Positions 54,395-60,997 of a DNA stretch of 60,997 nucleotides are shown piece after piece. The notes under the pieces are model-generated. The model was given only the letters and a program-made list of their open reading frames with translations. It was not told where the DNA came from and made no database searches. This stretch comes from Gallionellales bacterium RIFCSPLOWO2_02_FULL_57_47 (GTDB taxonomy: Bacteria > Pseudomonadota > Gammaproteobacteria > Burkholderiales > Gallionellaceae): assembly GCA_001801175.1 (NCBI GenBank), contig MGWZ01000012.1:1-60997 (forward strand), given 5' to 3'. The position numbers and the translations under genes were made by a program. The first letter of the stretch is position 1; each line of letters begins with the position of its first letter.

Positions 54395-57265
54395 ATGGAA
54401 AGCGCGAAAATCAAAATGATACTGTTGATGCGGGGCAACACCGGCAAGGAGGTTGCCACGCTGAAGAAAGCCCTGCGCAAGGCACTGGGCGCAGGCGCAG
54501 CGGCATATCCTGGGCTGGCCGCCGGCAATGAATTCGACACCGACACCCAGACCGCGCTGCGCGCCTGGCAGTCCAGTGTGGGCCTGGTGGCGGACGGCAT
54601 CGCCGGGCCTCGCACCTTGTCCGCGCTGGGCATTGCACCGCCCGCAAAATTGGCCGTCAGCGTGGACACCGCCACAGTGAACAAGTTGTTTCCTTACACC
54701 AAGACATCCAGCATCGCCAGGAATCTGCCTTATGTGACCGCGGCACTGGCAGCCTTCGGCCTGACCGATGCGAACATGATCAGCACCGCGCTGGGCACGA
54801 TACGCGCCGAGACCGAGGGTTTCGTGCCGATCGCCGAATTGCCGTCCCATTTCAATACGCTGCCCGGCCAGGCCGCCTTCAGCGCCTACGATCACAGGCT
54901 GGGCAACAAGGAACCGGGCGACGGCGCACGCTATCGCGGGCGGGGTTTTGTGCAATTGACCGGGCGCGACAATTACGAAAAATTCGGCAAAGTTCTCGAC
55001 ATTTCACTGGCAGATAATCCGGATTGCGCCTGCGCTCCGGAAGTCGCCGCCTGCCTGCTGGCGGCCTATCTCGATGCCAACCGGGAAAAATTATCCAGCG
55101 CACTTGCGAAGGATGACCTGAAGGCGGCACGCAAGGTAGTCAATGGCGGCAGTCACGGCCTGGAGCGATTTTCCGACACATTCCGCATGGCGCAGAAGCT
55201 GTGGGCCGCCTCCGCGAAACCACTCGTCGGGGCGCTGGCCAGGGCGGCCCCGATCGCGGCGCGCCGGGCATCCCTCAATGTGAAGCGCGACGCGGCGGAT
55301 CTGCGCGACCGGCAGTACATGCCGCCGCCGCACTCGCTGCCGCAAATTTTTCCGGCGGATGGCGACATCAAGCATTTCATGGGCGCCTATACCCAGTCCG
55401 GACTCATCCTGGATCAGGGACAGGAAGGTGCATGCACCGGTTTCGGCCTGGCCTGCGTCGTCAACTACCTGCGCTGGCGCGCCGCCGGAATGCCGAAGAA
55501 ACTCGAGTCGGTCAGTCCGCGCATGCTGTATCACTTCGCCCGGCGTTTCGACGAATACGAAGGCGAGAACTACGACGGCTCAAGCTGCCGGGGCGCGCTC
55601 AAGGGCTGGTATCACAACGGCGTGTGCCTTGAATCCAGGTGGCCTTACGCGGAAGGAAACGACACTCTGCCCAAGTCGGGCTGGGACAGCGACGCCGTCG
55701 AACGGACGCTGGGGGTGTATTACCGCATCGACCCGCAGGCCATCACCGACTTGCAGGCGGCGATTCTGGAAGTCGGCGCGATCTACGCTTCGTCCTATAC
55801 CCATAAAGGCTGGGACGCGGTCAAAACCAGCGCCAAGCCGCCGGCATCCCACGCCACCCTGCCGGTGATCGCCTACGACGGCAAACCGTCGCGCAGCGGC
55901 GGTCACGCCTTCGCGCTGGTGGGGTTCAACCGCACCGGCTTCGTGATCCAGAATTCCTGGGGCGACCAATGGGGCGCCGGCGGTTTCGCCGTGGTCAGTT
56001 ATGCGGATTGGCTGGCGCATGCGATGGACGTCTGGGTCGCCGCGATGGGCGTGCCGGGAGTCGTCTCGGGCCGGCTCGCGTCAGGCGGCAGGGAAGTTGC
56101 GGGCGCTGAAGCAGCAGCGGCCCGCGCCAACTGGTGGGACGAGGCCACCGCCTACCGGCACAGCATCGTGCTGGGCAACGATGGTCGCGTCAATCGCTAC
56201 GAAAAACTGGACGGCGTCACTCGCTCCCTGCAGAACCAGGCGTGCGTGATGCCGGATAGCTGGTTCCGGCAGAACCCGCACGAGAAAAAACGCCTGGTGA
56301 TCTATGCGCACGGCGGCCTCAACAGTGAAGCAGACGCGATCCACCGCGCCCGAGCAATGGGACGATATTTCCTCGGCAACGGCTGTTACCCGCTATTCCT
56401 GGTGTGGAAGAGCGGCCTGCTCGAATCGCTCGGCAACATACTGGCGGAGAAAGTCAGTCCCGGCGCGGCGGGCATGGCCGGGGGCATCGGCGGCTGGCTA
56501 ACCGACAAGGTCAGCGACCCCCTCGTCGAAAAAACCATCGGACGCCCGTTCGCCCGCCCGCTGTGGAGCGAGATGAAGGAAAACGCCGAACTCGCGTCGG
56601 AAGGCGGACGGGGCGGCGACCTGCTGACCGAAGCGCTGCGCTCGCTGGCCGGCAGCTGGGGCGACAAATTCGAACTGCACCTGATGGGCCATTCCGCCGG
56701 CTCCATCATCCTCGGCAGATTGCTCGGCAGCCTGGCGCAGAAAGGTCTCGCCGACAGCGTCAAGTCCGTCCATCTGTACGCCCCGGCGTGCACGGTCGCC
56801 TTTGCCAACCGGCACTATGCGCCGCATGACAAGATCATGAGCAGGCTGCACCTGGACATCCTCGGAGATCAGCGCGAACAGGATGACAACGTGGCATTTG
56901 TCTATCAGAAGTCCCTGCTCTACTTCGTTTCCAACGCGCTGGAGGCCGATTTGCGCATGCCCATACTCGGCATGGAGAATGTCTTTAACCCGCAGTATTC
57001 CGGGTGGAACGGCTCTTCAATCACCGCCGAAACCCTGACCAACTGGCGCAACGCTGCGGAAATCGCCAGGCTGAAGGATAGGCTGACGATTCACCACGAA
57101 GAGAAGATACTGACCCGGCGCGGCAACGGTGCGGATGTGCAGGAAAAGACCGAAAGCGCATCTCACGGCGGATTCGACAACAGTGTCGAAATCATCGGCA
57201 AGACTCTGGAACGGATCACCGGCGCACCGCTCGCACTGCCGGTCGATGATCTGGTCGGGTTCTAG
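54395..57265 (+). CDS. Four-domain hydrolase: PG-binding, GH19 lysozyme, papain-like protease, alpha/beta hydrolase
   Basis: 956 residues with GGGAGG 8 nt before the ATG; no signal peptide or TM. Residues 9-80: PG_binding_1 ('LRAWQSSVGLVADGIAGPRT'). Residues 92-270: GH19-type chitinase/lysozyme with Glu139 in 'IRAETEGF', 'RLGNKEPGDGARYRGRGFVQ' and 'LTGRDNY'; the usual YEGR second-acid segment reads YDHR (Asp166). Residues 330-555: papain-like (C1) protease with Gln341, Cys347 ('QGQEGACTGF'), His504 ('SGGHAFALVGF') and Asn520 ('VIQNSWGDQWG'), a complete catalytic set. Residues 630-880: alpha/beta hydrolase with 'VIYAHGGLN' and nucleophile Ser767 in 'LMGHSAGSII'. It should attack peptidoglycan, proteins and an ester or lipid. 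The lack of a secretion signal suggests type VI-like export, lysis release or action in a recipient. Four small genes follow in the same direction. Confidence 0.9.
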   Translation: MESAKIKMILLMRGNTGKEVATLKKALRKALGAGAAAYPGLAAGNEFDTDTQTALRAWQSSVGLVADGIAGPRTLSALGIAPPAKLAVSVDTATVNKLFPYTKTSSIARNLPYVTAALAAFGLTDANMISTALGTIRAETEGFVPIAELPSHFNTLPGQAAFSAYDHRLGNKEPGDGARYRGRGFVQLTGRDNYEKFGKVLDISLADNPDCACAPEVAACLLAAYLDANREKLSSALAKDDLKAARKVVNGGSHGLERFSDTFRMAQKLWAASAKPLVGALARAAPIAARRASLNVKRDAADLRDRQYMPPPHSLPQIFPADGDIKHFMGAYTQSGLILDQGQEGACTGFGLACVVNYLRWRAAGMPKKLESVSPRMLYHFARRFDEYEGENYDGSSCRGALKGWYHNGVCLESRWPYAEGNDTLPKSGWDSDAVERTLGVYYRIDPQAITDLQAAILEVGAIYASSYTHKGWDAVKTSAKPPASHATLPVIAYDGKPSRSGGHAFALVGFNRTGFVIQNSWGDQWGAGGFAVVSYADWLAHAMDVWVAAMGVPGVVSGRLASGGREVAGAEAAAARANWWDEATAYRHSIVLGNDGRVNRYEKLDGVTRSLQNQACVMPDSWFRQNPHEKKRLVIYAHGGLNSEADAIHRARAMGRYFLGNGCYPLFLVWKSGLLESLGNILAEKVSPGAAGMAGGIGGWLTDKVSDPLVEKTIGRPFARPLWSEMKENAELASEGGRGGDLLTEALRSLAGSWGDKFELHLMGHSAGSIILGRLLGSLAQKGLADSVKSVHLYAPACTVAFANRHYAPHDKIMSRLHLDILGDQREQDDNVAFVYQKSLLYFVSNALEADLRMPILGMENVFNPQYSGWNGSSITAETLTNWRNAAEIARLKDRLTIHHEEKILTRRGNGADVQEKTESASHGGFDNSVEIIGKTLERITGAPLALPVDDLVGF

Positions 57266-57283
57266 CGGGCTGATGAAATTCCC

Positions 57284-57345
57284 CAGAGCTTGAATGGAGC
57301 CAGCATCACAATGTTTTCTATTCCAGCAAATTAAGGTGAGGTTGA
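57284..57345. repeat. REP-like hairpin, copy 1
   Basis: CCAGCATCACAATGTT ... TGAGGTTGACCCTA, an imperfect hairpin whose sequence is shared with 58232-58292 (CAGCATCAC-TGTT, ATTCC-GCAAA, AAGG-GA-GTTG, CCTA-GGCTT). It lies between the large hydrolase gene and the lipoprotein gene. Confidence 0.65.
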
Positions 57346-57398
57346 CCCTATGGCTTCGAGATACTTAAACGTTAGGTCTTTTACAGAGGAATAGCAAA

Positions 57399-57854
57399 AT
57401 GCAAAAAGCAGAAACAAAAGCCTCAAATCCATTGGTATTTGCCTTGTTAATAGCAGCAGTTGCTTTACAAGGTTGTGCTTTGTTTGTATCTCATTACGAT
57501 GCCGGTGCCTATCAGTATTTCACCAGCCTGAAGGCTTTCCATGTCAAATTATTGGAAGATAACAAAGCTGGTGAAGGAAAACTTTTTGACGAAGCAAAAA
57601 CGAAGATTGCTTGTGATACTGGCGAGCTTAAATTCCGTGAGGCAAGCGAATATGCGAATGGAAAGCAAGACACCACTCGCGTCAAAGCAATCGAATACGT
57701 TCATAACGTATTTATCCGCAACTGCAAATTGACTCTGGATGGCAAAAAGTTGTTTGGGAGCGATTATGCAGATCAACAAATAGTGGACATCAAGACAAAC
57801 TACGATTTGGCAATTGCTGGTGAAAGTGCCCGTGTTGGCGCACCTTCAAAATAA
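57399..57854 (+). CDS. Small lipoprotein of unknown function, candidate partner of the large hydrolase
   Basis: 151 residues; GAGGA lies 8 nt before the ATG. Signal peptide with lipobox 'ALQGC' (Cys26 region, 'AVALQGCALFVSHYDAGAYQ'). The mature part is helical and charged with three more cysteines ('IACDTGELKF', 'FIRNCKLTL'). I do not recognise a family. Base composition is clearly more AT-rich than the hydrolase gene, suggesting a different origin. By position it could be an immunity or anchoring lipoprotein acting in the periplasm, but nothing in the sequence proves that. Confidence 0.75.
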   Translation: MQKAETKASNPLVFALLIAAVALQGCALFVSHYDAGAYQYFTSLKAFHVKLLEDNKAGEGKLFDEAKTKIACDTGELKFREASEYANGKQDTTRVKAIEYVHNVFIRNCKLTLDGKKLFGSDYADQQIVDIKTNYDLAIAGESARVGAPSK

Positions 57855-57866
57855 GGAGCAGAAAAA

Positions 57867-58196
57867 ATGGCAACCATAGATGATGTTTTGAATTCACTAA
57901 AAGATGATGCTGTTAAGCTTGTCAAAGACCAGTTAAAGGACCTATTAACTTCCGCAAAGAAGGATGCAGACTCTGTCGTAAAAGAGACCGGACAGAAGAT
58001 CACCGACTGGCTTGTGATGAGAGCCCATGGAAAACTCAGCGACGATGAATTAGAAGCCTTACTTTACTCAAGAGACCAGCTTCTGCGTCAATACAAGAAC
58101 ACTCTTGAAATTCAAACAAGGGCAAGGGTTGAAAAAATCGCTGTCGGTTTGATAAATCTTGTACTGGACAAAATTCTTGGCTTTGCTTTTGGTTAA
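57867..58196 (+). CDS. Small amphipathic helical protein of unknown function
   Basis: 109 residues; AAGGAG precedes the ATG by 9 nt and the lipoprotein stop is 12 bp upstream, so the two are co-transcribed. The chain is almost wholly helical, Lys/Asp-rich at first ('LKDDAVKLVKDQLKDLLTSA', 'KKDADSVVKETGQKITDWLV'), and ends with a hydrophobic amphipathic helix 'VGLINLVLDKILGFAFG'. There is no signal peptide, so it is probably cytoplasmic or peripheral to the inner membrane. It shares the AT-rich codon use of its neighbour. The family is unknown. Confidence 0.75.
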   Translation: MATIDDVLNSLKDDAVKLVKDQLKDLLTSAKKDADSVVKETGQKITDWLVMRAHGKLSDDELEALLYSRDQLLRQYKNTLEIQTRARVEKIAVGLINLVLDKILGFAFG

Positions 58197-58231
58197 TAAA
58201 CCCAACTCTACAGTCAAGTGGCAGATGGAAG

Positions 58232-58292
58232 GGTCAGCATCACAGTGTTATTATTCCGGCAAAGCAAGGCGATGTTGGTCCTAGGGCTTATG
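58232..58292. repeat. REP-like hairpin, copy 2
   Basis: GGTCAGCATCACAGTGTT ... GCGATGTTGGTCCTA. Shares most positions with the copy at 57284 over about 60 bp and lies in the next intergenic gap of the same gene cluster. Confidence 0.65.
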
Positions 58293-58346
58293 TATGCACG
58301 CTAAAATAACAGGCATCATGCAGCATTGCTCACCCAGGAGGTGTGT

Positions 58347-58934
58347 ATGGATCGATACCTGATTTATATCGTCACGCTGTTCGGCTTCTTTCTGAGTGCG
58401 CTTTGCTTTGTCGTCATATTCCGCGGCAAGCGCATTCCGGGCGATACCGGTTCCACTCAGGAGCTCGAGTACAAGGGCTTCAAGATGAAAACCAACGCCG
58501 TCGTGATGCTGCTCGCGGTGTCCTCGATCGTCACGGTGCTTCCGCTTTCCTTGCAGGCATGGTTGGAGAGCATCCGTACTGCCAACTCGGATCGCGGGAA
58601 TACACCGTTGCCACCTGCCAAAAATCAGCCGCTGACGATATTCATCACCGGCCAGGTGCTTGACAGCGAAGGCCCCATCGAGGGAGCGAAGGTCACCGTG
58701 GTCAACATGAAGAACGTCAAGGCGGGCGACAAACTTGCGCCGCTGGAAGAGCGCGTGACGGATGGCAGCGGCACCTTCGACTTTCCCCCGCTGTCATTCG
58801 GCGAGGGCGATCGCTACAAGGTTGTTGCGGCGAAGGAAGGCCATGTTGAGCAGTACTTCTATATGGGGCCCTCAGGCGCCGTCGATGTGAGGACGGTGCT
58901 CGTCGCCAAGAAAAAAAGCGGAGGCGAACCATGA
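58347..58934 (+). CDS. Two-TM protein with carboxypeptidase-regulatory-like domain
   Basis: 195 residues from the ATG at 58347, with an excellent AGGAGGT site. TM1 (about 4-26) and TM2 (about 54-75) are followed by an extracytoplasmic beta-sandwich (about 105-190) resembling CarboxypepD_reg/Cna-B-like domains: 'ITGQVLDSEGPIEGAKVTVV', 'VTDGSGTFDFPPLSFGEGDR', 'YKVVAAKEGHVEQYFYMGP'. Such domains mediate binding or act as structural modules. It overlaps the next gene by 4 bp (ATGA), so they are coupled. GC content is high, unlike the two genes before it. Confidence 0.8.
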   Translation: MDRYLIYIVTLFGFFLSALCFVVIFRGKRIPGDTGSTQELEYKGFKMKTNAVVMLLAVSSIVTVLPLSLQAWLESIRTANSDRGNTPLPPAKNQPLTIFITGQVLDSEGPIEGAKVTVVNMKNVKAGDKLAPLEERVTDGSGTFDFPPLSFGEGDRYKVVAAKEGHVEQYFYMGPSGAVDVRTVLVAKKKSGGEP

Positions 58935-59698
58935 GCATGAACAAATGGATCTTCGCGTCGGTTATGTTGATGCTTGCGACCGGCACCTGCGTCGCGCAGC
59001 CGGCGAGCATTACTTCCCAGCCCGATGGCGCAGAGATGATTCTGATTCCAGCAGGGTCTTTCATCTACGGTGCCGACCAAAAGGAAATCAAGACGCTGCT
59101 CAAGCAGATCAAGGCCGGCTGGGCGGATATCTACGGCACCGAGCATCCCAGGCAATCCAGGACACTGCAGGCGTTCTACATTGACCGCTACGAGGTCACC
59201 AATGAGCGTTACAACCGCTTTGTCCAGGCCACCAAACGCCAGCCGACACGTTTCGCGCGCTATCCCCAGCTGAATGCTCCGAAACAGCCTGTGGTCGGAA
59301 TCGGCTGGGGCGATGCCGAAGCCTACTGCAGGTGGTCCGGCAAACGCCTGCCCACCGAGGAGGAATGGGAAAAAGCGGCCAGGGGAACGGACGGCCGGAC
59401 ATGGCCCTGGGGCAACACGGCAAACGCGACAATTTACAACGGCAAGGGAGCAGAGTTTTTTGCGCCGGTGGCGGCAGGCAGCTATCGGAACAGCGACAGC
59501 CCGTATGGGGTGGCTGACATGTCGGGAAATGTCTGGGAGATGACTTCAAGCGAGTGGCAAGACGGCGCTAGAGTCATGCGGGGCGGTTCGTTCCTGAACC
59601 GGCTGGCTGATGTTCGCGTCACTGTGCGCTGGTCAGCCGAAGATGAAGTGCGCGGTGCCAATTGGCTCGGCTTCCGCTGCGCGCAGGATGTGAAATAA
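58931..59698 (+). CDS. Secreted FGE/sulfatase-modifying-factor-like protein
   Basis: 255 residues; signal peptide 1-22 ('VMLMLATGTCVA'). The SUMF1/FGE-sulfatase fold is complete: 'MILIPAGSFIYGA', 'FYIDRYEVTNERYNRFVQAT', 'PVVGIGWGDAEAYCRWSGKR', 'LPTEEEWEKAARGTDGRTWP', 'GVADMSGNVWEMTSSEW', 'RVMRGGSFLNRLADVRVTVR', 'GFRCA'. The pair of active-site cysteines expected after 'RGGS' in true formylglycine-generating enzymes is missing, so it is probably a non-enzymatic binding variant. No sulfatase gene is in the window. Such domains recur as recognition modules in bacterial conflict systems. Confidence 0.88.
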   Translation: MSMNKWIFASVMLMLATGTCVAQPASITSQPDGAEMILIPAGSFIYGADQKEIKTLLKQIKAGWADIYGTEHPRQSRTLQAFYIDRYEVTNERYNRFVQATKRQPTRFARYPQLNAPKQPVVGIGWGDAEAYCRWSGKRLPTEEEWEKAARGTDGRTWPWGNTANATIYNGKGAEFFAPVAAGSYRNSDSPYGVADMSGNVWEMTSSEWQDGARVMRGGSFLNRLADVRVTVRWSAEDEVRGANWLGFRCAQDVK

Positions 59699-59713
59699 AT
59701 ACCCTTGCCATAG

Positions 59714-59758
59714 AGGTTAGCATCACAATATTTTTTCAAAAGCAAAATGATGCTGACC
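59714..59758. repeat. REP-like hairpin, copy 3
   Basis: GAGGTTAGCATCACAATATT ... AAATGATGCTGACCCC; GTTAGCATCA pairs with TGATGCTGAC. Related to the copies at 57284 and 58232 and placed just after the FGE-like gene. Confidence 0.65.
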
Positions 59759-59774
59759 CCGTTATTTCTGCGCG

Positions 59775-59900
59775 GACTATTGGGCAACCTACTTCACCGA
59801 CCCCGATGGCATCCGCCTTGAAGTCACCAATTACAGGCAAGAGCGTAGCGAACGTCATGACAATTGTTCGGATTGTTCCATCAAGAGAGCGAGGTGTTAG
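59775..59900 (+). pseudogene. C-terminal fragment of a VOC/glyoxalase-family gene
   Basis: The frame from 59775 reads 'DYWATYFTDPDGIRLEVTNY' and continues 'RQERSERHD' to a stop at 59898. This is the characteristic end of VOC superfamily proteins. No start or N-terminal half is present; the preceding bases are the REP-like hairpin. So it is a decayed remnant. Confidence 0.65.
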
Positions 59901-59936
59901 AATGGCAAAACCACATCGCAATTTTAGGGCAATCGC

Positions 59937-60257
59937 ATGATTTCCGAGCAAACCATACTGCAAGCCGCACAGCTTTTAGGTGAAGCCGCCAAGCCAGCCA
60001 GAGTTATTCTGTTTGGCTCGTATGCGCGCGGCGATGCACAGGAAAATTCCGATCTGGATTTTTTGGTGATCGAGCCGGAGCTGCATGACAAATTCAACGA
60101 GATGGTGCGCCTGAGGCAAGTGCTGCGCCCTTTAAGAGTGGCGGCGGATGTGTTGGTCTATTCGCAGGCGGAAATCAACCAGCAACAAGATGCCTGCTCG
60201 ACTGCCGTCTATTGGGCATTGCGCGAAGGCAAGGTCTTGTATGACACAGCCCATTGA
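59937..60257 (+). CDS. MNT-domain nucleotidyltransferase antitoxin
   Basis: 106 residues. It has the minimal nucleotidyltransferase motif 'ILFGSYARGDAQENSDLDFL' with Gly-Ser and the Asp39/Asp41 pair. In MNT-HEPN modules this protein AMPylates and silences the HEPN RNase. AGGG lies 10 nt before the ATG. The partner HEPN gene overlaps the end of this gene, as usual, but is truncated to 38 codons, so the module is probably inactive or the antitoxin is orphaned. Confidence 0.88.
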   Translation: MISEQTILQAAQLLGEAAKPARVILFGSYARGDAQENSDLDFLVIEPELHDKFNEMVRLRQVLRPLRVAADVLVYSQAEINQQQDACSTAVYWALREGKVLYDTAH

Positions 60258-60357
60258 TCGGGCGCGCAGACTATTGGTGTTTGCCGAGCGCGCGCGACAT
60301 TATCTCGTTTCGGGAGACCTCAGGGACGGGATCCAATTGATTTTGCGAAAAGGATAA
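60241..60357 (+). pseudogene. Truncated HEPN-domain toxin
   Basis: From the ATG at 60241, overlapping the MNT gene by 17 bp, the frame reads 'MTQPIDRARRLLVFAERARH' and stops after 38 codons. Intact HEPN partners have about 110-140 residues and an R-x4-6-H motif, which is absent here. The homology fades after about residue 20. The 81 bp that follow show no further HEPN coding. Confidence 0.65.
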
Positions 60358-60438
60358 GGCTCCCCATGTAATCGCGGAGTGTTACTTTGCCGCCGATATT
60401 GCTATGATAAACGTGCCTAACGGATCGAGGAAATCAAG

Positions 60439-60684
60439 ATGAACGCAATAGCCCCAACGCTGATTCAGAAACTGCAAGAGCTGCCGCCGCAGCGGCTGGC
60501 CGAGGTGGAAGATTTTGTTGAGTTTCTGGCGGTACGCGAAATGCGTAGCGCTGCCGGAGCACGGCTTGGCGAGGCGCTAAGCAAACTCGACGCATTGAAC
60601 CTGCCCCCGCTCTCCGATGATGAAATCAACGCCGAGATACAAGCCACACGCCAAGAACGCAAAACGCAACATAAACATAACTGA
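60439..60684 (+). CDS. DUF2281-like antitoxin
   Basis: 81 residues; GAGGA precedes the ATG. Begins 'LIQKLQELPPQRLAEVEDFV' and 'EFLAVREM', the DUF2281/VapB-like helical pattern, and ends with a charged tail ('DDEINAEIQATRQERKTQHK'). It lies 2 bp before a PIN-domain toxin gene, the usual VapBC-type order. Confidence 0.82.
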   Translation: MNAIAPTLIQKLQELPPQRLAEVEDFVEFLAVREMRSAAGARLGEALSKLDALNLPPLSDDEINAEIQATRQERKTQHKHN

Positions 60685-60686
60685 TC

Positions 60687-60997
60687 GTGCGGGTTGTGCT
60701 CGACACTAACACACTGGTATCCGCCGTAATTTCAGCAGACGGCCCGCCGCGCCGACTGCTGGACGCAGCAAGAACACAGGCTTTTGATTTGTGCAGCAGC
60801 GCCGTGCTGCTGGCGGAACTGCTCGATGTGCTCTCTCGCGAAAAATTTTCCGCACGCCTGACCCAAGCCGATTTGACACCACTAAACATCGTCAGTGTGC
60901 GAATGATATGGGGACGGAGCCTGAGGTCTCCCCACAAAACCCCATTGAATTTCAATAAACTAGGGCGTATTGTTCAACCCAAAACAGCACATGCAAG
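60687..60997 (+). CDS. PIN-domain toxin gene, 3' end lost or disrupted, open at the window edge
   Basis: From a GTG at 60687 the frame reads 'VRVVLDTNTLVSAVISADGP' with the first PIN acidic residue Asp6, and 'SSAVLLAELLDVLSREKFSA' with the conserved Glu. After 'TPLNIVSV' (about 60900) the normal continuation with the second acidic cluster (typically 'DPDD..FLALA') is missing and unrelated sequence follows ('RMIWGRSLRSPHKTPLNF') without a stop up to the edge. The new sequence starts with a hairpin (TGGGGAC...TCTCCCCA), suggesting an inserted element. PIN toxins are RNases; this one is probably inactive. Confidence 0.7.
   Translation, partial: MRVVLDTNTLVSAVISADGPPRRLLDAARTQAFDLCSSAVLLAELLDVLSREKFSARLTQADLTPLNIVSVRMIWGRSLRSPHKTPLNFNKLGRIVQPKTAHA

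Overview
The window looks like chromosomal DNA of a free-living betaproteobacterium, most likely from the Nitrosomonadales/Gallionellaceae side of the class. This is inferred from gene content and order (nadK-recN-bamE-dapB, yciB-yciI-bolA-ppiC, divergent selD/mnmH, separate parC and parE), from moderately high GC, from abundant c-di-GMP and chemotaxis genes, and from dense palindromic intergenic repeats. No rRNA, tRNA, CRISPR array or complete insertion sequence was found.

Layout. 1-5 kb: a HigBA toxin-antitoxin pair cut by the left edge, a DEDDh exonuclease, a roughly 400-bp element with 40-bp inverted ends that looks like a non-autonomous tyrosine-recombinase element, then an SOS-mutagenesis operon (LexA-like repressor, UmuD-like protein, UmuC polymerase) behind a strong promoter overlaid by two 14-bp operator repeats. 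5-10 kb: topoisomerase IV (parC, parE). 10-13 kb: selenophosphate synthase and tRNA 2-selenouridine synthase, and a DODA-type dioxygenase. 13-17 kb: a large outer-membrane metalloprotease/propeller/barrel fusion, a half-size UPF0016 transporter, dapB. 17-21 kb: bamE, recN, nadK. 21-24 kb: a chemoreceptor, cheW and a gene-poor stretch. 24-26.5 kb: MltD and the yqjDEK membrane set. 26.5-31 and 36.8-39 kb: a Yej-type peptide ABC transporter. It is split by a GGDEF/EAL protein, a PAS-AAA-Fis sigma54 activator and a small secreted triple-repeat protein whose promoter is a near-consensus sigma54 site. 39-46 kb: ygfZ, a second GGDEF/EAL protein, a GNAT enzyme, an L,D-transpeptidase, tadA, an outer-membrane barrel and a lipoprotein carrying a G10 tract. 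46-53 kb: bcp, phoH-PIN, yciB-yciI-bolA-ppiC, a histidine phosphatase, yceH and djlA. 53-61 kb: an accessory region with an RHH/ParE pair, a 956-residue four-domain hydrolase followed by four small secreted or membrane genes, and damaged toxin-antitoxin loci (MNT with a truncated HEPN, DUF2281-like antitoxin with a PIN gene that loses its homology).

How the parts may work together. The best candidate for an undescribed system is 54.4-59.7 kb. A single polypeptide combines a peptidoglycan-binding domain, a GH19-type lysozyme, a papain-like protease and an alpha/beta hydrolase. It is followed by a small lipoprotein, an amphipathic helical protein, a two-TM protein with a carboxypeptidase-regulatory-like domain and a secreted FGE-like protein. 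This reads as a cell-envelope-attacking effector with envelope-located partners, but that is inference. Second is the sigma54 activator with a divergent, sigma54-promoted secreted repeat protein. Third is the palindromic repeat family that has inserted in frame into tadA, yejE and yejF.
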